From contig JAAETV010000015.1 of NCBI GenBank assembly GCA_024227975.1, positions 1 to 17,006 of the forward strand: DNA of 17,006 nucleotides. Direction: 5' to 3'. Positions 7,567-15,455 of the stretch are shown piece after piece. Position 1 is the stretch's first letter, and each line of letters opens with the position of its first letter. A program made the position numbers and the translations under genes. Source of the stretch: Actinomycetes bacterium. Its GTDB lineage: Bacteria; Actinomycetota; Acidimicrobiia; Acidimicrobiales; SZUA-35. The notes beneath the pieces were generated by a model that ran no database searches, was not told where the DNA came from, and was given only the letters and a program-made list of their open reading frames with translations.

Positions 7567-8940
7567 TCAGGTCAGGCCTTGGGCGTGGCGCTTGAACATG
7601 GTGATCCTGGCTTCACCGATCTCTTCGCGACGGTCGGCATCGGTGATACCGAGCCCGTCGGTCCCGGCCAGGCAGCGAACCCCGAGCTTGCCTTCGTGGC
7701 GATTATGGTGGACGAGTGCTGCCGCCTCACCGACATGGTCGAGGTCGTAGGTGGCCGACAGGGTGGGCATGATGGCCCCCCGGTCGATGAGCCGGTTCAT
7801 GAGCCAGGCTTCTCCGTAGTTTGCGAAGTGGCTGGACACGATCTGCTTCAGTTTCATCCACAGGTGACGGTTGTCGTATTCGATCATGTAGCCCGATGTG
7901 GCGGCGCAAGTCACGATGATGCCGCCCCGCTTGGCCGCAAACACCGAAGCCCCCATCGTCTGACGGCCGGGGTGCTCGAACACGATGTCGGGGTCTTCGC
8001 CGACGAGATCGCGGATCCGCTTGCCGAAACGGCGCCACTCGCTCTCGTCCTGGGTGTGATCATCGATCCAGAATCGGTAATCCTCAGCCCGGCGATCGAT
8101 GACAGCCTCGCACCCCATCTGCTTCAACAACTGGGCCTTCTTGGGGGAGGAGACGACACCGACCGGGATGCCCCCACCATTGAGCACGAGCTGGGTGGCG
8201 TAGCTACCGAGGCCGCCGGTGGCCCCCCAGATCAGCACGATGTCACCCTGCTTCATGGTCGCGGCGTTGTTCGACACCAGCATCCGGTAGCTGGTCGAGG
8301 CACAAAGAGCGTTGACCGCTGACTCCTCCCAGCTCAAGTGAGTCGGCTTTGGCATCAGCTGATTGGCCTTGACGACGGCCAGATCAGCCAGGCCGCCGAA
8401 GTTGGTCTCGAACCCCCAGATCCTTTGGTTGGCGGCCTTCATCGAGTCGTTGTGGGCAGTCGGATCCTGGCTGTCGACATAGTTGCAGTGGATGACCACC
8501 CGGTCGCCAGGGTTCCAGTTCCGGACCGCTGACCCAATCCCGATGACTACGCCCGACCCATCGGAGCCAACGACATGGTGATCGAGGTCGTGGCGGGCGC
8601 CCCACCTGCTCTCGCGGCCGAGACGCTGGAGGAAGCCGAAGGTGGGGAGAGGCTCGAAAATCGACGTCCACACGGTGTTGAAGTTGATCGAACTGGCCAT
8701 CACGGCCACATAAACCTCGTCGGGAGCAAGTTCCGGGGTTGGAACCTCACCCACACGAAGCGATTGGCGAGGATCCTTCTCAGAGGACTCCATCCCTTCG
8801 AACATGGCGACGTCCTCGCGGCTGACGAACGCGGCCCGATATGACTCGGGAACAGCGATATTGGCCACTTCCTCACTGGTCGCGCCGCTGTCAATAGCCT
8901 CCACGAACTCCTGCATGGAGCAAAAGATACCAGTCGGCAT
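7567..8940 (-). CDS. ccr: Crotonyl-CoA carboxylase/reductase
   Basis: This enzyme reductively carboxylates crotonyl-CoA with NADPH and CO2 to ethylmalonyl-CoA, the key step of the ethylmalonyl-CoA pathway and a source of extender units. It has 457 residues, close to the usual length of about 447, and belongs to the medium-chain dehydrogenase/reductase superfamily. Family blocks include VWTSIFEP, IWGFETNFGGLA, NQLMPKP, the nucleotide-binding IWGATGGLGSYATQ (237-250), HTQDESEWRRFGKRIR and SSHFANYGEAW. The residues reported to bind CO2 in this family appear kept: Asn in NFNTVW (86-90), F177/E178 and H371. This separates it from plain crotonyl/acryloyl-CoA reductases. The ATG at 8940 has no clear ribosome site; M9 is an alternative. 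No other pathway gene is adjacent. Confidence 0.93.
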   Translation of the reverse strand: MPTGIFCSMQEFVEAIDSGATSEEVANIAVPESYRAAFVSREDVAMFEGMESSEKDPRQSLRVGEVPTPELAPDEVYVAVMASSINFNTVWTSIFEPLPTFGFLQRLGRESRWGARHDLDHHVVGSDGSGVVIGIGSAVRNWNPGDRVVIHCNYVDSQDPTAHNDSMKAANQRIWGFETNFGGLADLAVVKANQLMPKPTHLSWEESAVNALCASTSYRMLVSNNAATMKQGDIVLIWGATGGLGSYATQLVLNGGGIPVGVVSSPKKAQLLKQMGCEAVIDRRAEDYRFWIDDHTQDESEWRRFGKRIRDLVGEDPDIVFEHPGRQTMGASVFAAKRGGIIVTCAATSGYMIEYDNRHLWMKLKQIVSSHFANYGEAWLMNRLIDRGAIMPTLSATYDLDHVGEAAALVHHNRHEGKLGVRCLAGTDGLGITDADRREEIGEARITMFKRHAQGLT

Positions 8941-9029
8941 GGATTCGATCGAAGCAGGGTCAGCTTTCCGTCCTCGGTGAGTGTTCCCTAGGATCTACCC
9001 TTGGCGAGTGGCTATTCTTGGCCGAGGAA

Positions 9030-9053
9030 CCTCCCCCACGTTGTTGGGGGTGG
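9030..9053 (+). promoter_or_regulatory. Leader hairpin upstream of the DivIVA-like gene
   Basis: Arms CCTCCCCCA (9030-9038) and TGGGGGTGG (9045-9053) pair with one mismatch around a 6-nt loop. It lies 54 nt before the GTG start. A TATTCT box at 9013-9018 could be a -10 element that places this hairpin near the 5' end of the mRNA, but no good -35 is visible. It may instead act as a terminator or mRNA stabiliser. The role is unknown. Confidence 0.35.
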
Positions 9054-9107
9054 GCGGGCACGTTGAACATGGTTTGAGGCCGTACGCGGCTTGACGTAGG
9101 AGTTCCT

Positions 9108-11024
9108 GTGGGATTGACCCCTGAAGAGATCGAGCGGCGGGAGTTCGCCTCAACCTTGCGCGGCTATGACCGCGACGAGGTTCGCAGCTTCCTCTCGAAG
9201 GTCGGCCAGACCGTCCATGACCTGCAAGAGGAGGTAGCGGACGCCCAGAACCGAGCTGAGGACGAACAAGGGGTGATGGCGGCCGCGTCCCCGGCTCCTG
9301 ACATCGAACCGGACCGATTCGGTGCCATCGGTGAACGGGTAGCCGAGCTGTTGCGGGTCGGTCATGACTCCGCCGCTGAGCTGCGAGCGAACGCCGAGGC
9401 CGAGGCCGAGGGACTGTTGAACCGGTCTCGTTCTGAGGCCGAACGGATGACAACCGAGGCCGAAGCAACCCTGCTCTCGGCCCGAACCCAGTCCGACAGC
9501 ATGGTCGGCGATGCCCGCTCTGAAGCCGAGAATCTTCTGTCTGAATCCCGCCTCGAAGCTGAAACCCTGGTCACCGGGGCCGAGACCACCATCGACAACA
9601 TGCAATCGACGGCTCTGGCCGACGCCGAGAACCTCCGCACGACGGCCGGCGACCAGGCCGAGAAGCTGCTGGCCGACGCCGAGGCCGAGGCCGACGACCG
9701 GAAGCGGCAAGCAACCGACGTGCTGGTTGACAGTCAGAATCGGGCCGACGAGCTCTGGGCTTCAGCCGAGGCCGAGGCGTTCAAGTTGCGCGAGGATGGG
9801 CGACTCGAGGCCAATCAGATCCGTGACGCGGCAATGGCCGAGACCACCAACCATCGAGATGTTGCCGAGCGGGAGGTCGCCGACCTACGAACCCTGGTCG
9901 ACGACGAAGTCTCCTTGCTGAGGGCCGAAACCGAGACCGAGATGAACGACTTGCGCGAGTCGACATCGAGTGAAATCCAGCGGCAACGAACCGATGCCTC
10001 CGACGATGCTGATCGGATGCGGCGTGAAGCGGAGCAGGTTCTGGCTGAGCACAAGGCCGAGGCCGAAGACCTGCGATCTGTCGCCCTGGTCGACAGCCAG
10101 CGGATCAATGAAGACGCTGAAGCTGAGGGAGAGCGGATCCGGGCTGAAGGGGAGTCCGAGGCCGCCCAGATGAGGTCCGACGCCGACGCCTTCTTCGGCA
10201 GCCGCCACGAAGAGGCCGAGCAGTACTACGGCCACAAGCAGCGTGAAGCCCACGACTATGTGGCCGCCCGCCATCAAGAGGCCGACGACTATGTCGCTGC
10301 TCGTCAGGGCGAGGTCTACAAGAACGCAGCTGAGGCTGAGGCCGAGCGCGATCGGGCCTTGGCCGGCATTGCCGATGCTCGGGAACAGGTCAAGGAGCTG
10401 CTGGAGCAGGCTCGGGCTCAGAGTGAATTCATCCGTCAGGAAGCTGAAGAGGTCATCCGCTCCAAGGTCCGGGCCAACATCGACCAGGCGGAGCGTCGTA
10501 TCGCCCGTCTGCGGATAACCGAGCAGGCCTCCAGGGAGCGCATCATTGCCGCCCAGAGCGAGCTACAGAGCGCCATCAGCCGCCTCGACAGCGAGCCTCT
10601 ACAGGAGCTCGGTGACGGTACCGACGATCTTGTGCTCGCCGAAGCGGAGCAGCGGGTGCTCGCGTCTGGACGGTCGGCCGGAACACTCAGCCAACGCGTG
10701 GGCGAGATTCCTCCACCTCATGCGTCAGTGCTAGCCGATGAGGAGGTCATCGAGATCGACCTCGACGCCGTCGAGCCGCCAATGGCTCCGGAACCAGACA
10801 TGGCTACGGACATGGAAGCTGACTCGGAGGACCAACAAGAGGCCGCTGACGGTGGCTCCAAGGTCGAGGAGGCAGATGCTGGCGTCGAAGACACGGCGGA
10901 CGTCAATCAGGTTCTGTCCGAGCCGGAGATCGAACCTCAAGACGAGGATGCCCTTTCCCGCCTGGTCAGAGAGGCCATGCAGCGAGCCGTCGAGAGCGCC
11001 AAGGGCGGCGGTGACCGGGGCTGA
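9108..11024 (+). CDS. DivIVA-domain long coiled-coil scaffold protein
   Basis: This 638-residue protein opens with a DivIVA-like membrane-targeting domain (about 3-45: LTPEEIERREFASTL, GYDRDEVRSFL). A very long Ala/Glu-rich coiled coil follows (about 75-495), and an acidic, Pro-containing probably disordered tail (about 500-610) ends in a basic-amphipathic helix (about 612-632). Much of the rod shows an 11-residue period, for example units starting SEAENLL, LEAETLV, ADAENLR, DQAEKLL. A Tyr-rich set of the same period sits at 369-412. The start is GTG with AGGAG just upstream (TAGGAGTTCCT). Actinobacterial DivIVA relatives organise polar growth and division; here a scaffold role is inferred. 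It is over twice the length of ordinary DivIVA and resembles Scy/FilP-type rods in style. Confidence 0.85.
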   Translation: MGLTPEEIERREFASTLRGYDRDEVRSFLSKVGQTVHDLQEEVADAQNRAEDEQGVMAAASPAPDIEPDRFGAIGERVAELLRVGHDSAAELRANAEAEAEGLLNRSRSEAERMTTEAEATLLSARTQSDSMVGDARSEAENLLSESRLEAETLVTGAETTIDNMQSTALADAENLRTTAGDQAEKLLADAEAEADDRKRQATDVLVDSQNRADELWASAEAEAFKLREDGRLEANQIRDAAMAETTNHRDVAEREVADLRTLVDDEVSLLRAETETEMNDLRESTSSEIQRQRTDASDDADRMRREAEQVLAEHKAEAEDLRSVALVDSQRINEDAEAEGERIRAEGESEAAQMRSDADAFFGSRHEEAEQYYGHKQREAHDYVAARHQEADDYVAARQGEVYKNAAEAEAERDRALAGIADAREQVKELLEQARAQSEFIRQEAEEVIRSKVRANIDQAERRIARLRITEQASRERIIAAQSELQSAISRLDSEPLQELGDGTDDLVLAEAEQRVLASGRSAGTLSQRVGEIPPPHASVLADEEVIEIDLDAVEPPMAPEPDMATDMEADSEDQQEAADGGSKVEEADAGVEDTADVNQVLSEPEIEPQDEDALSRLVREAMQRAVESAKGGGDRG

Positions 11025-11031
11025 CGGGTGC

Positions 11032-11066
11032 TAGGTGTGTTGCAGCTGCATGTCGAAGGACACCTA
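11032..11066 (+). terminator. Hairpin just after the DivIVA-like gene
   Basis: Stem TAGGTGT (11032-11038) / ACACCTA (11060-11066) encloses the perfect palindrome TGCAGCTGCA (11041-11050). It begins 8 nt after the stop codon and is not followed by a U-run. It could slow or stop transcription, or protect the 3' end. Only the pairing is seen. Confidence 0.35.
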
Positions 11067-11147
11067 CAAGTCATGTGGCCGGTGGTACCTCTGATCGCCA
11101 TGTCGTGCTGGGGAGAAGGGTTTCCCGGAGAAAGTTCGAGATATTCC

Positions 11148-11176
11148 TTGTCACTGGACCCCCGCTGTTGTAACAT
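11148..11176 (+). promoter_or_regulatory. Promoter-like pair in the convergent gap
   Basis: TTGTCA (11148-11153) and TAACAT (11171-11176) are separated by 17 nt, a reasonable housekeeping sigma match on the plus strand. No coding gene follows on this strand, but three stem-loops do. If it is real, it would make a short structured RNA. It could also be chance in an AT-richer patch. Confidence 0.25.
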
Positions 11177-11188
11177 TATGTCAACATC

Positions 11189-11372
11189 GTTACGACGCTC
11201 CAGTGGCCGGTTTACCCATACCGCCCGCGCCACGGTCACTGGAGCGTTGTAGCGGGGTAACGTCCGGGTCGGTGATTCCTCTCCCCGCCGACCCGGTCGT
11301 CGCGTCCGAACCAGTTTCGAACGACCATTCAGCTCGATCCGTTGACCATCTGGCCCACGGATTGAGCTGAAT
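11189..11372. other. Cluster of three large stem-loops in a gene-free convergent gap
   Basis: The 375-bp gap between the DivIVA-like gene and recR has no plausible CDS. It holds three consecutive inverted repeats. (1) ACGCTCCAGTGGCCG at 11195-11209 pairs with 11233-11247 (one G/T position) and is framed by GTTAC 11189-11193 / GTAAC 11257-11261. (2) CCGGGTCGG at 11264-11272 pairs with CCGACCCGG at 11288-11296. (3) ATTCAGCTCGATCCGT at 11327-11342 pairs with 11357-11372, again with one G/T position. Candidates are a noncoding RNA, a bidirectional terminator array, or the remnant of a small element. I do not recognise a known RNA family. Confidence 0.5.
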
Positions 11373-11399
11373 CGGTTTTGGGATAGAGCGGAAGGTGGC

Positions 11400-12005
11400 T
11401 CAGTCGAGGCCTCGACGGCCCTGAAGGGCACGACCGAGGGTCAACTCATCGGCGTACTCCAGATCGCCCCCCACCGGCAGGCCAGATGCGAGCCGGCTGA
11501 CCTTCACCTCGAACGGGGCCAGGACCTTGGTGGCGATGAAGGCTGCCGTGGTTTCGCCTTCCAGATTCGGGTTGGTGCAGAGGATGACTTCATCTATGTT
11601 CTCGCTCGCCACCCTGAGGGCCAGCTCCCGGATCTTGAGGCTCTCGGGGCCGATCCCTTCGAGGGGATTGATGGCGCCGAGTAGCACATGGTAGAGCCCG
11701 CGGAACTCACCCGTCCTTTCCAGAGCGGCGATGTCTTTCGGTTCTTCGACCACGCACAGGAGGGTCTGGTCACGCTCAGGGTCGGTGCAGATCTGGCATT
11801 CGGTCCCTTCGGCCATGTTGAAGCAGCGCTCGCAGAATGAGACGTTGTCCTTCATGGCGAGGATCGCATCGGCCAGACGCTTGGCGTCAACCCGATCGGT
11901 CTTGAGGAGATGGAAGGCGATCCGTTGGGCTGACTTCGGACCGATCCCGGGAAGGCGGCCGAGCTCATCAATCAGGACTTCAACCGACTTGGCGTAGACG
12001 CTCAT
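11400..12005 (-). CDS. recR: Recombination mediator protein RecR
   Basis: RecR, 201 residues, works with RecO (and RecF) to load RecA onto single-strand gaps. It shows the helix-hairpin-helix [15 protein letters not shown] (16-30), a four-Cys zinc site C58/C61/C70/C73, the Toprim start VVEEPKD (85-91) and the C-terminal [20 protein letters not shown] block. The length is typical. The frame is open upstream to 12113, but only the ATG at 12005 gives the family N-terminus [15 protein letters not shown]. It starts 7 bp after the ybaB stop and is the last gene of the dnaX-ybaB-recR run. Confidence 0.95.
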   Translation of the reverse strand: MSVYAKSVEVLIDELGRLPGIGPKSAQRIAFHLLKTDRVDAKRLADAILAMKDNVSFCERCFNMAEGTECQICTDPERDQTLLCVVEEPKDIAALERTGEFRGLYHVLLGAINPLEGIGPESLKIRELALRVASENIDEVILCTNPNLEGETTAAFIATKVLAPFEVKVSRLASGLPVGGDLEYADELTLGRALQGRRGLD

Positions 12006-12012
12006 CGGCCCT

Positions 12013-12354
12013 TCAGGAGTCGCCGAGGAGACCGCCAAGGCCCCCGAGGTCGGGTAGTTGGATGCCACCCATGGCGGCCGAATCCAACTCGGCCAGTTGG
12101 CTGCCGGCGTCACGTAGGGCGGCCAGGATCAGTTCCTCGAGCAGTTCGACGTCGTCAGGGTCGACGGCATCGGGTGCGATGCAAACCCTGCGGTACTCGC
12201 CAGCTCCCGTTAGCTCGACCGTCACCTTGCCACCGGCTGCTGTCCCAGTGATGGTCTGACGGGCCTGCTCCTCCTGGGCTGCCTGCATCTGCTGCTGCAT
12301 GGCCTGAGCCTGTTCCATCAGGTTGTTGAGATCGAATCCACCTTGATCGGTCAC
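12013..12354 (-). CDS. ybaB: YbaB/EbfC-family nucleoid-associated protein
   Basis: This 113-residue member of the YbaB/EbfC family is a small dimeric DNA-binding protein found between dnaX and recR in many bacteria. The N-terminal helix is Gln/Met-rich ([19 protein letters not shown]), then comes the core [43 protein letters not shown], with a Gly-rich tail (about 95-113). The GTG start at 12354 has GAGGAG a few bases upstream. Its exact role is unsettled in the family; chromosome organisation and a link to recombination repair are proposed. Confidence 0.93.
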   Translation of the reverse strand: MTDQGGFDLNNLMEQAQAMQQQMQAAQEEQARQTITGTAAGGKVTVELTGAGEYRRVCIAPDAVDPDDVELLEELILAALRDAGSQLAELDSAAMGGIQLPDLGGLGGLLGDS

Positions 12355-12407
12355 GGGGTCGCTCCTCGTTCGGTTGTGGGTTGGTTGCTCGGGTCAGGAC
12401 GGGACGC

Positions 12408-14285
12408 TCAGGGGGCGGGGCTGTCGATCACCTTGGAGCCGGGGAAGGCCTTGGTGATGCGATCGACGGAGCCTGAGGCCGCCTCGGTGGCATCCGCCAG
12501 GTCTTCGACCGGTCCGATGTCATCCTCGTTGTCGTCGGGCAAGGGGCCCGGCTTGCGGGGTTCCAGCTTGGCTGGATCGGTCGGAGGTTCGCCCTCCTCG
12601 TCGACGACGATCTCGAGGGAGACAGGCTGGTTGAAGTGACTGGTCAAGGCCTGCTCGACCTCATCCTTCACATCCCGACAACGGTCCCGGTGGATGGTAT
12701 TCGGGACACCGAAGCGGATGATGCCGTCGGCCACCTGGAGGATCCGACCTCCCTTGAATCGGACCCGAACCTTCTGGCTGAGATCGTCCAGCTGGGTGGT
12801 CATGGCCGCGGTCACGGCAGCCTCGGTGAGGGGGGCAGCACTCTGGGTCGTGCCTGCCGGCTGCTGTTGCTGTCTGCTGACCACCATGGGGGTGGAAGGG
12901 GTTGGGTGGTTCGGATCGGCTCCGTTGGTGTCGCTGGCCTTCGTTGGGGCCTGCTCGGTCGGGCCGCCGGTTTGGGCCTCGGGTCGACGGGCAGGGCGTC
13001 GCCCGGAGCGGGGGGGTGGGGGGCGTCGTCCTTGTTTGCCGCCAGTGCTGTCTGGACCGGGCTCTGGTGTTGAAGTCGCCTTGTCCCCTTGGGTGTTGGC
13101 GGCGGCTCCCGCTGTCAACTTCGCTTCCAGCTCGGCGATCCGGGCTTCGAGGGCCGTGATCCGCTCGGCGGCCGCTGGATCATGGCTGGTAGGGGTTGGG
13201 GAGGTGGCGGTTCCAGTGCTCACTGGAGTGGAAGTCGGGGTGGGGTTGGGGGTCCGAGTCAGGCGCAGCAGGGTGACTTCGAGGGGGACACGAGGGTCGG
13301 CGGCTTGACGCATCTCGACCAGGCATTGGCCGATGGCTTCCAGCGATCGGGTGAGGGTGGGGGCGCCCAGGGACTCGCTCAGCGTGTCGACCGTGGAGCG
13401 GGTGTGATCGTTGAGGTGGGCCAGGGGAGCGCCCATGGAACAGAGGAAGGCGTTGCGGAGCAGCTCCATCAGGTCCTCGCCCATGGTGCGGGGCTCTCGG
13501 CCTAGTTCCAAGCCTTCTTGCACCGTGCCAATGGCCTTGGCCGGGTCGTGTTCACCGATGGCTTGGATGAGGGTCTCAGCGATATCACTGCCCTCGGGTA
13601 TGCCCCCGGCTGCCGCCACCAAATCGAGAGCTGACAGGGTGTCTCGAGCTGAGCCACCCCCCTGACGTAGGACATAGTCGATGGTTTCCTCGGCGACTTC
13701 GAGTCCCGCTTCCTCGATGATCCAGCGGACGTGCTCGGCCAGGACTTCGGCCGGAAGGAGACGGAACTCGTGATGCTGGGTTCGGCTGCGGATGGTGGCA
13801 ACCACCTTCTGCGGCTCGGTCGTCGCCAGCACGAACACAACGTGCTCAGGGGGCTCCTCCAGCGTCTTCAGTAGGGCGTTCTCGGCCCCCGAAGACAGCA
13901 TGTGGACCTCGTCGAGGATGTAGACCTTGGTTCGGCCAGGGGAACCGAGCTGGACCTTCGAGATCAGGTCACGGACGTCGTCGACCTTGTTGTGGCTGGC
14001 GGCGTCGAGTTCGTGGAGGTCGAACGATTTGCCCTCTTCGATGGCAACGCAGCTCTCGCAGGTTGTGCAGGGCTCACCGTCGCTGAGGTTCTCGCAGTTG
14101 AGCGCCTTGGCCAGAACACGAGCGGTCGAGGTCTTGCCGGTGCCACGGGGTCCGCTGAACAGGTAGGCGTGGCTCTCGCGACCCTCAGCGATGGCGGTAC
14201 GCAATGCGCTCGTCACATGCGGCTGGCCGAGTACCTCCGAGAACTTCCGGGATCGATAGCGGCGGTACAAGGACTGGTAGGCCAC
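12408..14285 (-). CDS. dnaX: DNA polymerase III subunit gamma/tau
   Basis: DnaX, 625 residues, is the ATPase of the clamp loader that opens the beta clamp during replication. Features in order: Walker A GPRGTGKT (45-52), zinc Cys C64/C73/C76/C79, Walker B ILDEVH (123-128), sensor TTEPQKV (155-161) and the SRT motif (167-169), which replaces the SRC of many bacteria and is common in actinobacteria. The lid and collar helices run to about 345. A Pro/Thr/Gly-rich linker (about 346-480) leads to a C-terminal domain (about 485-580) and an acidic tail. The start is GTG (MAYQSLYRRYRS). No slippage site for a short gamma form was identified. It heads the operon with ybaB 53 bp downstream. Confidence 0.96.
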   Translation of the reverse strand: MAYQSLYRRYRSRKFSEVLGQPHVTSALRTAIAEGRESHAYLFSGPRGTGKTSTARVLAKALNCENLSDGEPCTTCESCVAIEEGKSFDLHELDAASHNKVDDVRDLISKVQLGSPGRTKVYILDEVHMLSSGAENALLKTLEEPPEHVVFVLATTEPQKVVATIRSRTQHHEFRLLPAEVLAEHVRWIIEEAGLEVAEETIDYVLRQGGGSARDTLSALDLVAAAGGIPEGSDIAETLIQAIGEHDPAKAIGTVQEGLELGREPRTMGEDLMELLRNAFLCSMGAPLAHLNDHTRSTVDTLSESLGAPTLTRSLEAIGQCLVEMRQAADPRVPLEVTLLRLTRTPNPTPTSTPVSTGTATSPTPTSHDPAAAERITALEARIAELEAKLTAGAAANTQGDKATSTPEPGPDSTGGKQGRRPPPPRSGRRPARRPEAQTGGPTEQAPTKASDTNGADPNHPTPSTPMVVSRQQQQPAGTTQSAAPLTEAAVTAAMTTQLDDLSQKVRVRFKGGRILQVADGIIRFGVPNTIHRDRCRDVKDEVEQALTSHFNQPVSLEIVVDEEGEPPTDPAKLEPRKPGPLPDDNEDDIGPVEDLADATEAASGSVDRITKAFPGSKVIDSPAP

Positions 14286-14474
14286 GTTTGGAGCCTACCG
14301 GTGGGCCGCCGTCCTTTCGGCCCTGAGTGTGGGCTTCGGGTCCGGCGGCAACGAGAAATGCTTCAGGCCGATGAAAGTCGTCACCAATCTGCTACAACAT
14401 CGGGTGGGGTAGTGCTTGAACATTGAAAGAGATGAAGCGACGGGGATCGACTCATCTGGCGGAGGCTCTCAACC

Positions 14475-15389
14475 ATGACCCCACAGGAGCGATCGATTCT
14501 GATCGGTGGCTCGGCACTCGTACTGGCGTTGCTCGGCGCTTTCATCGGTGTGCGCTCCATGATGAGCGACGAACCGAGCGGAGCCTTGGACCAGGGACAG
14601 TTCATCCAGAACCCTACGGGGGAGGATCTCGTCCTGCCGACGACGACTGCGGCAGTGGCCCAGTCGGCACTGCTGGCAACGGCCCCGGCCATCGGGGCCA
14701 GCCTGCCGAGCTCATCATCTGAGACAACCGTGGTGGCCACGACGGCCCCGACTGCTCCGTCGACGACGGCAGAGGTGAGCACGACAACGATCGAAACTTC
14801 GACAACGGTCGAAGAAACATCGTCGACCGTGGTCGAGACGACGACAGCTTCTTCATCGGTGACTCCTTCCTCGGCGACGACAGCCCCCCCGGCCGGACAC
14901 CATGCCGTGGAGCTGGAGATCTACCGGCTGACCAATGAGCTTCGGACCAATCCGGCCGGGCCGCTTGCGCGCCGGGGGCCGATGCCACCGTGCGTTTCTG
15001 AGCCGTTCTATGGGATCACGATCGATCCGGTCACTGGCCACCCCACAGCGGTGCCGGCCTTGGGATTGGCAGAGTCGGTTTCGATCCATCTGGCTCGGGA
15101 TTGGTCGATGCAGATGGATGCCTCCAACAACTTCAGCCATCGGCCCAGTAGTGAGGCATCGGCGATCTACGCCCAGTTGGGAATCAGCTGGTCGGCTACC
15201 GGTGAGAACATCGCGTGGTTCGAGGGCTACCCGGATTCGGAGGCCGCCCGGGTGTTCTTCAACGGCTGGCGGGAGTCGGACACGGGCCACTACTGCGCTC
15301 TGTTGGCGGGGACGTTCACCAACCTCGGTGTCGGCTACTACAAGGGCACCAACCGTTCGTGGGCGACGCAGAACTTCTACAGCAACTAG
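14475..15389 (+). CDS. Membrane-anchored CAP/SCP-domain (PR-1-like) protein
   Basis: This 304-residue exported protein has an uncleaved-looking membrane segment (about 8-27), a Thr/Ser/Val-rich stalk (about 55-140) and a C-terminal CAP domain (about 143-304). CAP features include LEIYRLTNELRTNPAG, H222 in NFSHRP, E244 in GENIAW, H272 in SDTGHYCALLAG and the closing LGVGYYKG...WATQNF, so the usual His/Glu/His cavity seems present. C173 and C274 could form a disulfide. The ATG has GGAGG 9 nt upstream. It diverges from dnaX. Bacterial CAP proteins have been linked to lipid or cell-wall binding, but this one's role is unknown. It sits between dnaX and the SRP RNA/tRNA-Ser pair. Confidence 0.85.
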   Translation: MTPQERSILIGGSALVLALLGAFIGVRSMMSDEPSGALDQGQFIQNPTGEDLVLPTTTAAVAQSALLATAPAIGASLPSSSSETTVVATTAPTAPSTTAEVSTTTIETSTTVEETSSTVVETTTASSSVTPSSATTAPPAGHHAVELEIYRLTNELRTNPAGPLARRGPMPPCVSEPFYGITIDPVTGHPTAVPALGLAESVSIHLARDWSMQMDASNNFSHRPSSEASAIYAQLGISWSATGENIAWFEGYPDSEAARVFFNGWRESDTGHYCALLAGTFTNLGVGYYKGTNRSWATQNFYSN

Positions 15390-15404
15390 GTTGCGGGGCA
15401 ACCT
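15388..15404 (+). terminator. Hairpin at the end of the CAP-domain gene
   Basis: A 7-bp stem AGGTTGC / GCAACCT with a GGG loop overlaps the TAG stop. A competing longer stem pairs GCGGGGCA (15393-15400) with TGCCCCGC (15441-15448). The longer form lies between two convergent transcripts (CAP gene and SRP RNA) and could serve both. There is no U-run. Confidence 0.5.
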
Positions 15405-15455
15405 CGCGGGTGACGGTCTGACGCTGGCAGAGGTCGGGTATGCCCCGCCTTCGGT

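Noticed and set aside
7579..8322. 247-residue plus-strand frame inside ccr
   Set aside because: It is a GC-driven mirror frame of a clearly conserved minus-strand gene and its product shows no recognisable domain.
11028..11252. 74-residue plus-strand frame in the gap after the DivIVA-like gene
   Set aside because: It has no ribosome site and runs through the hairpins; composition is not gene-like.
11189..11261. Integron attC site
   Set aside because: The structure is hairpin-like, but the flanking bases do not fit the RYYYAAC and GTTRRRY core sites and there is no integrase or gene cassette.
12006..12113. Longer recR start at 12113
   Set aside because: The extra 36 residues lie within ybaB and do not resemble RecR; the ATG at 12005 gives the standard N-terminus.
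12694..13308. 204-residue Gly-rich plus-strand frame inside dnaX
   Set aside because: It mirrors the Pro/Thr-rich linker of DnaX; low-complexity composition explains the open frame.
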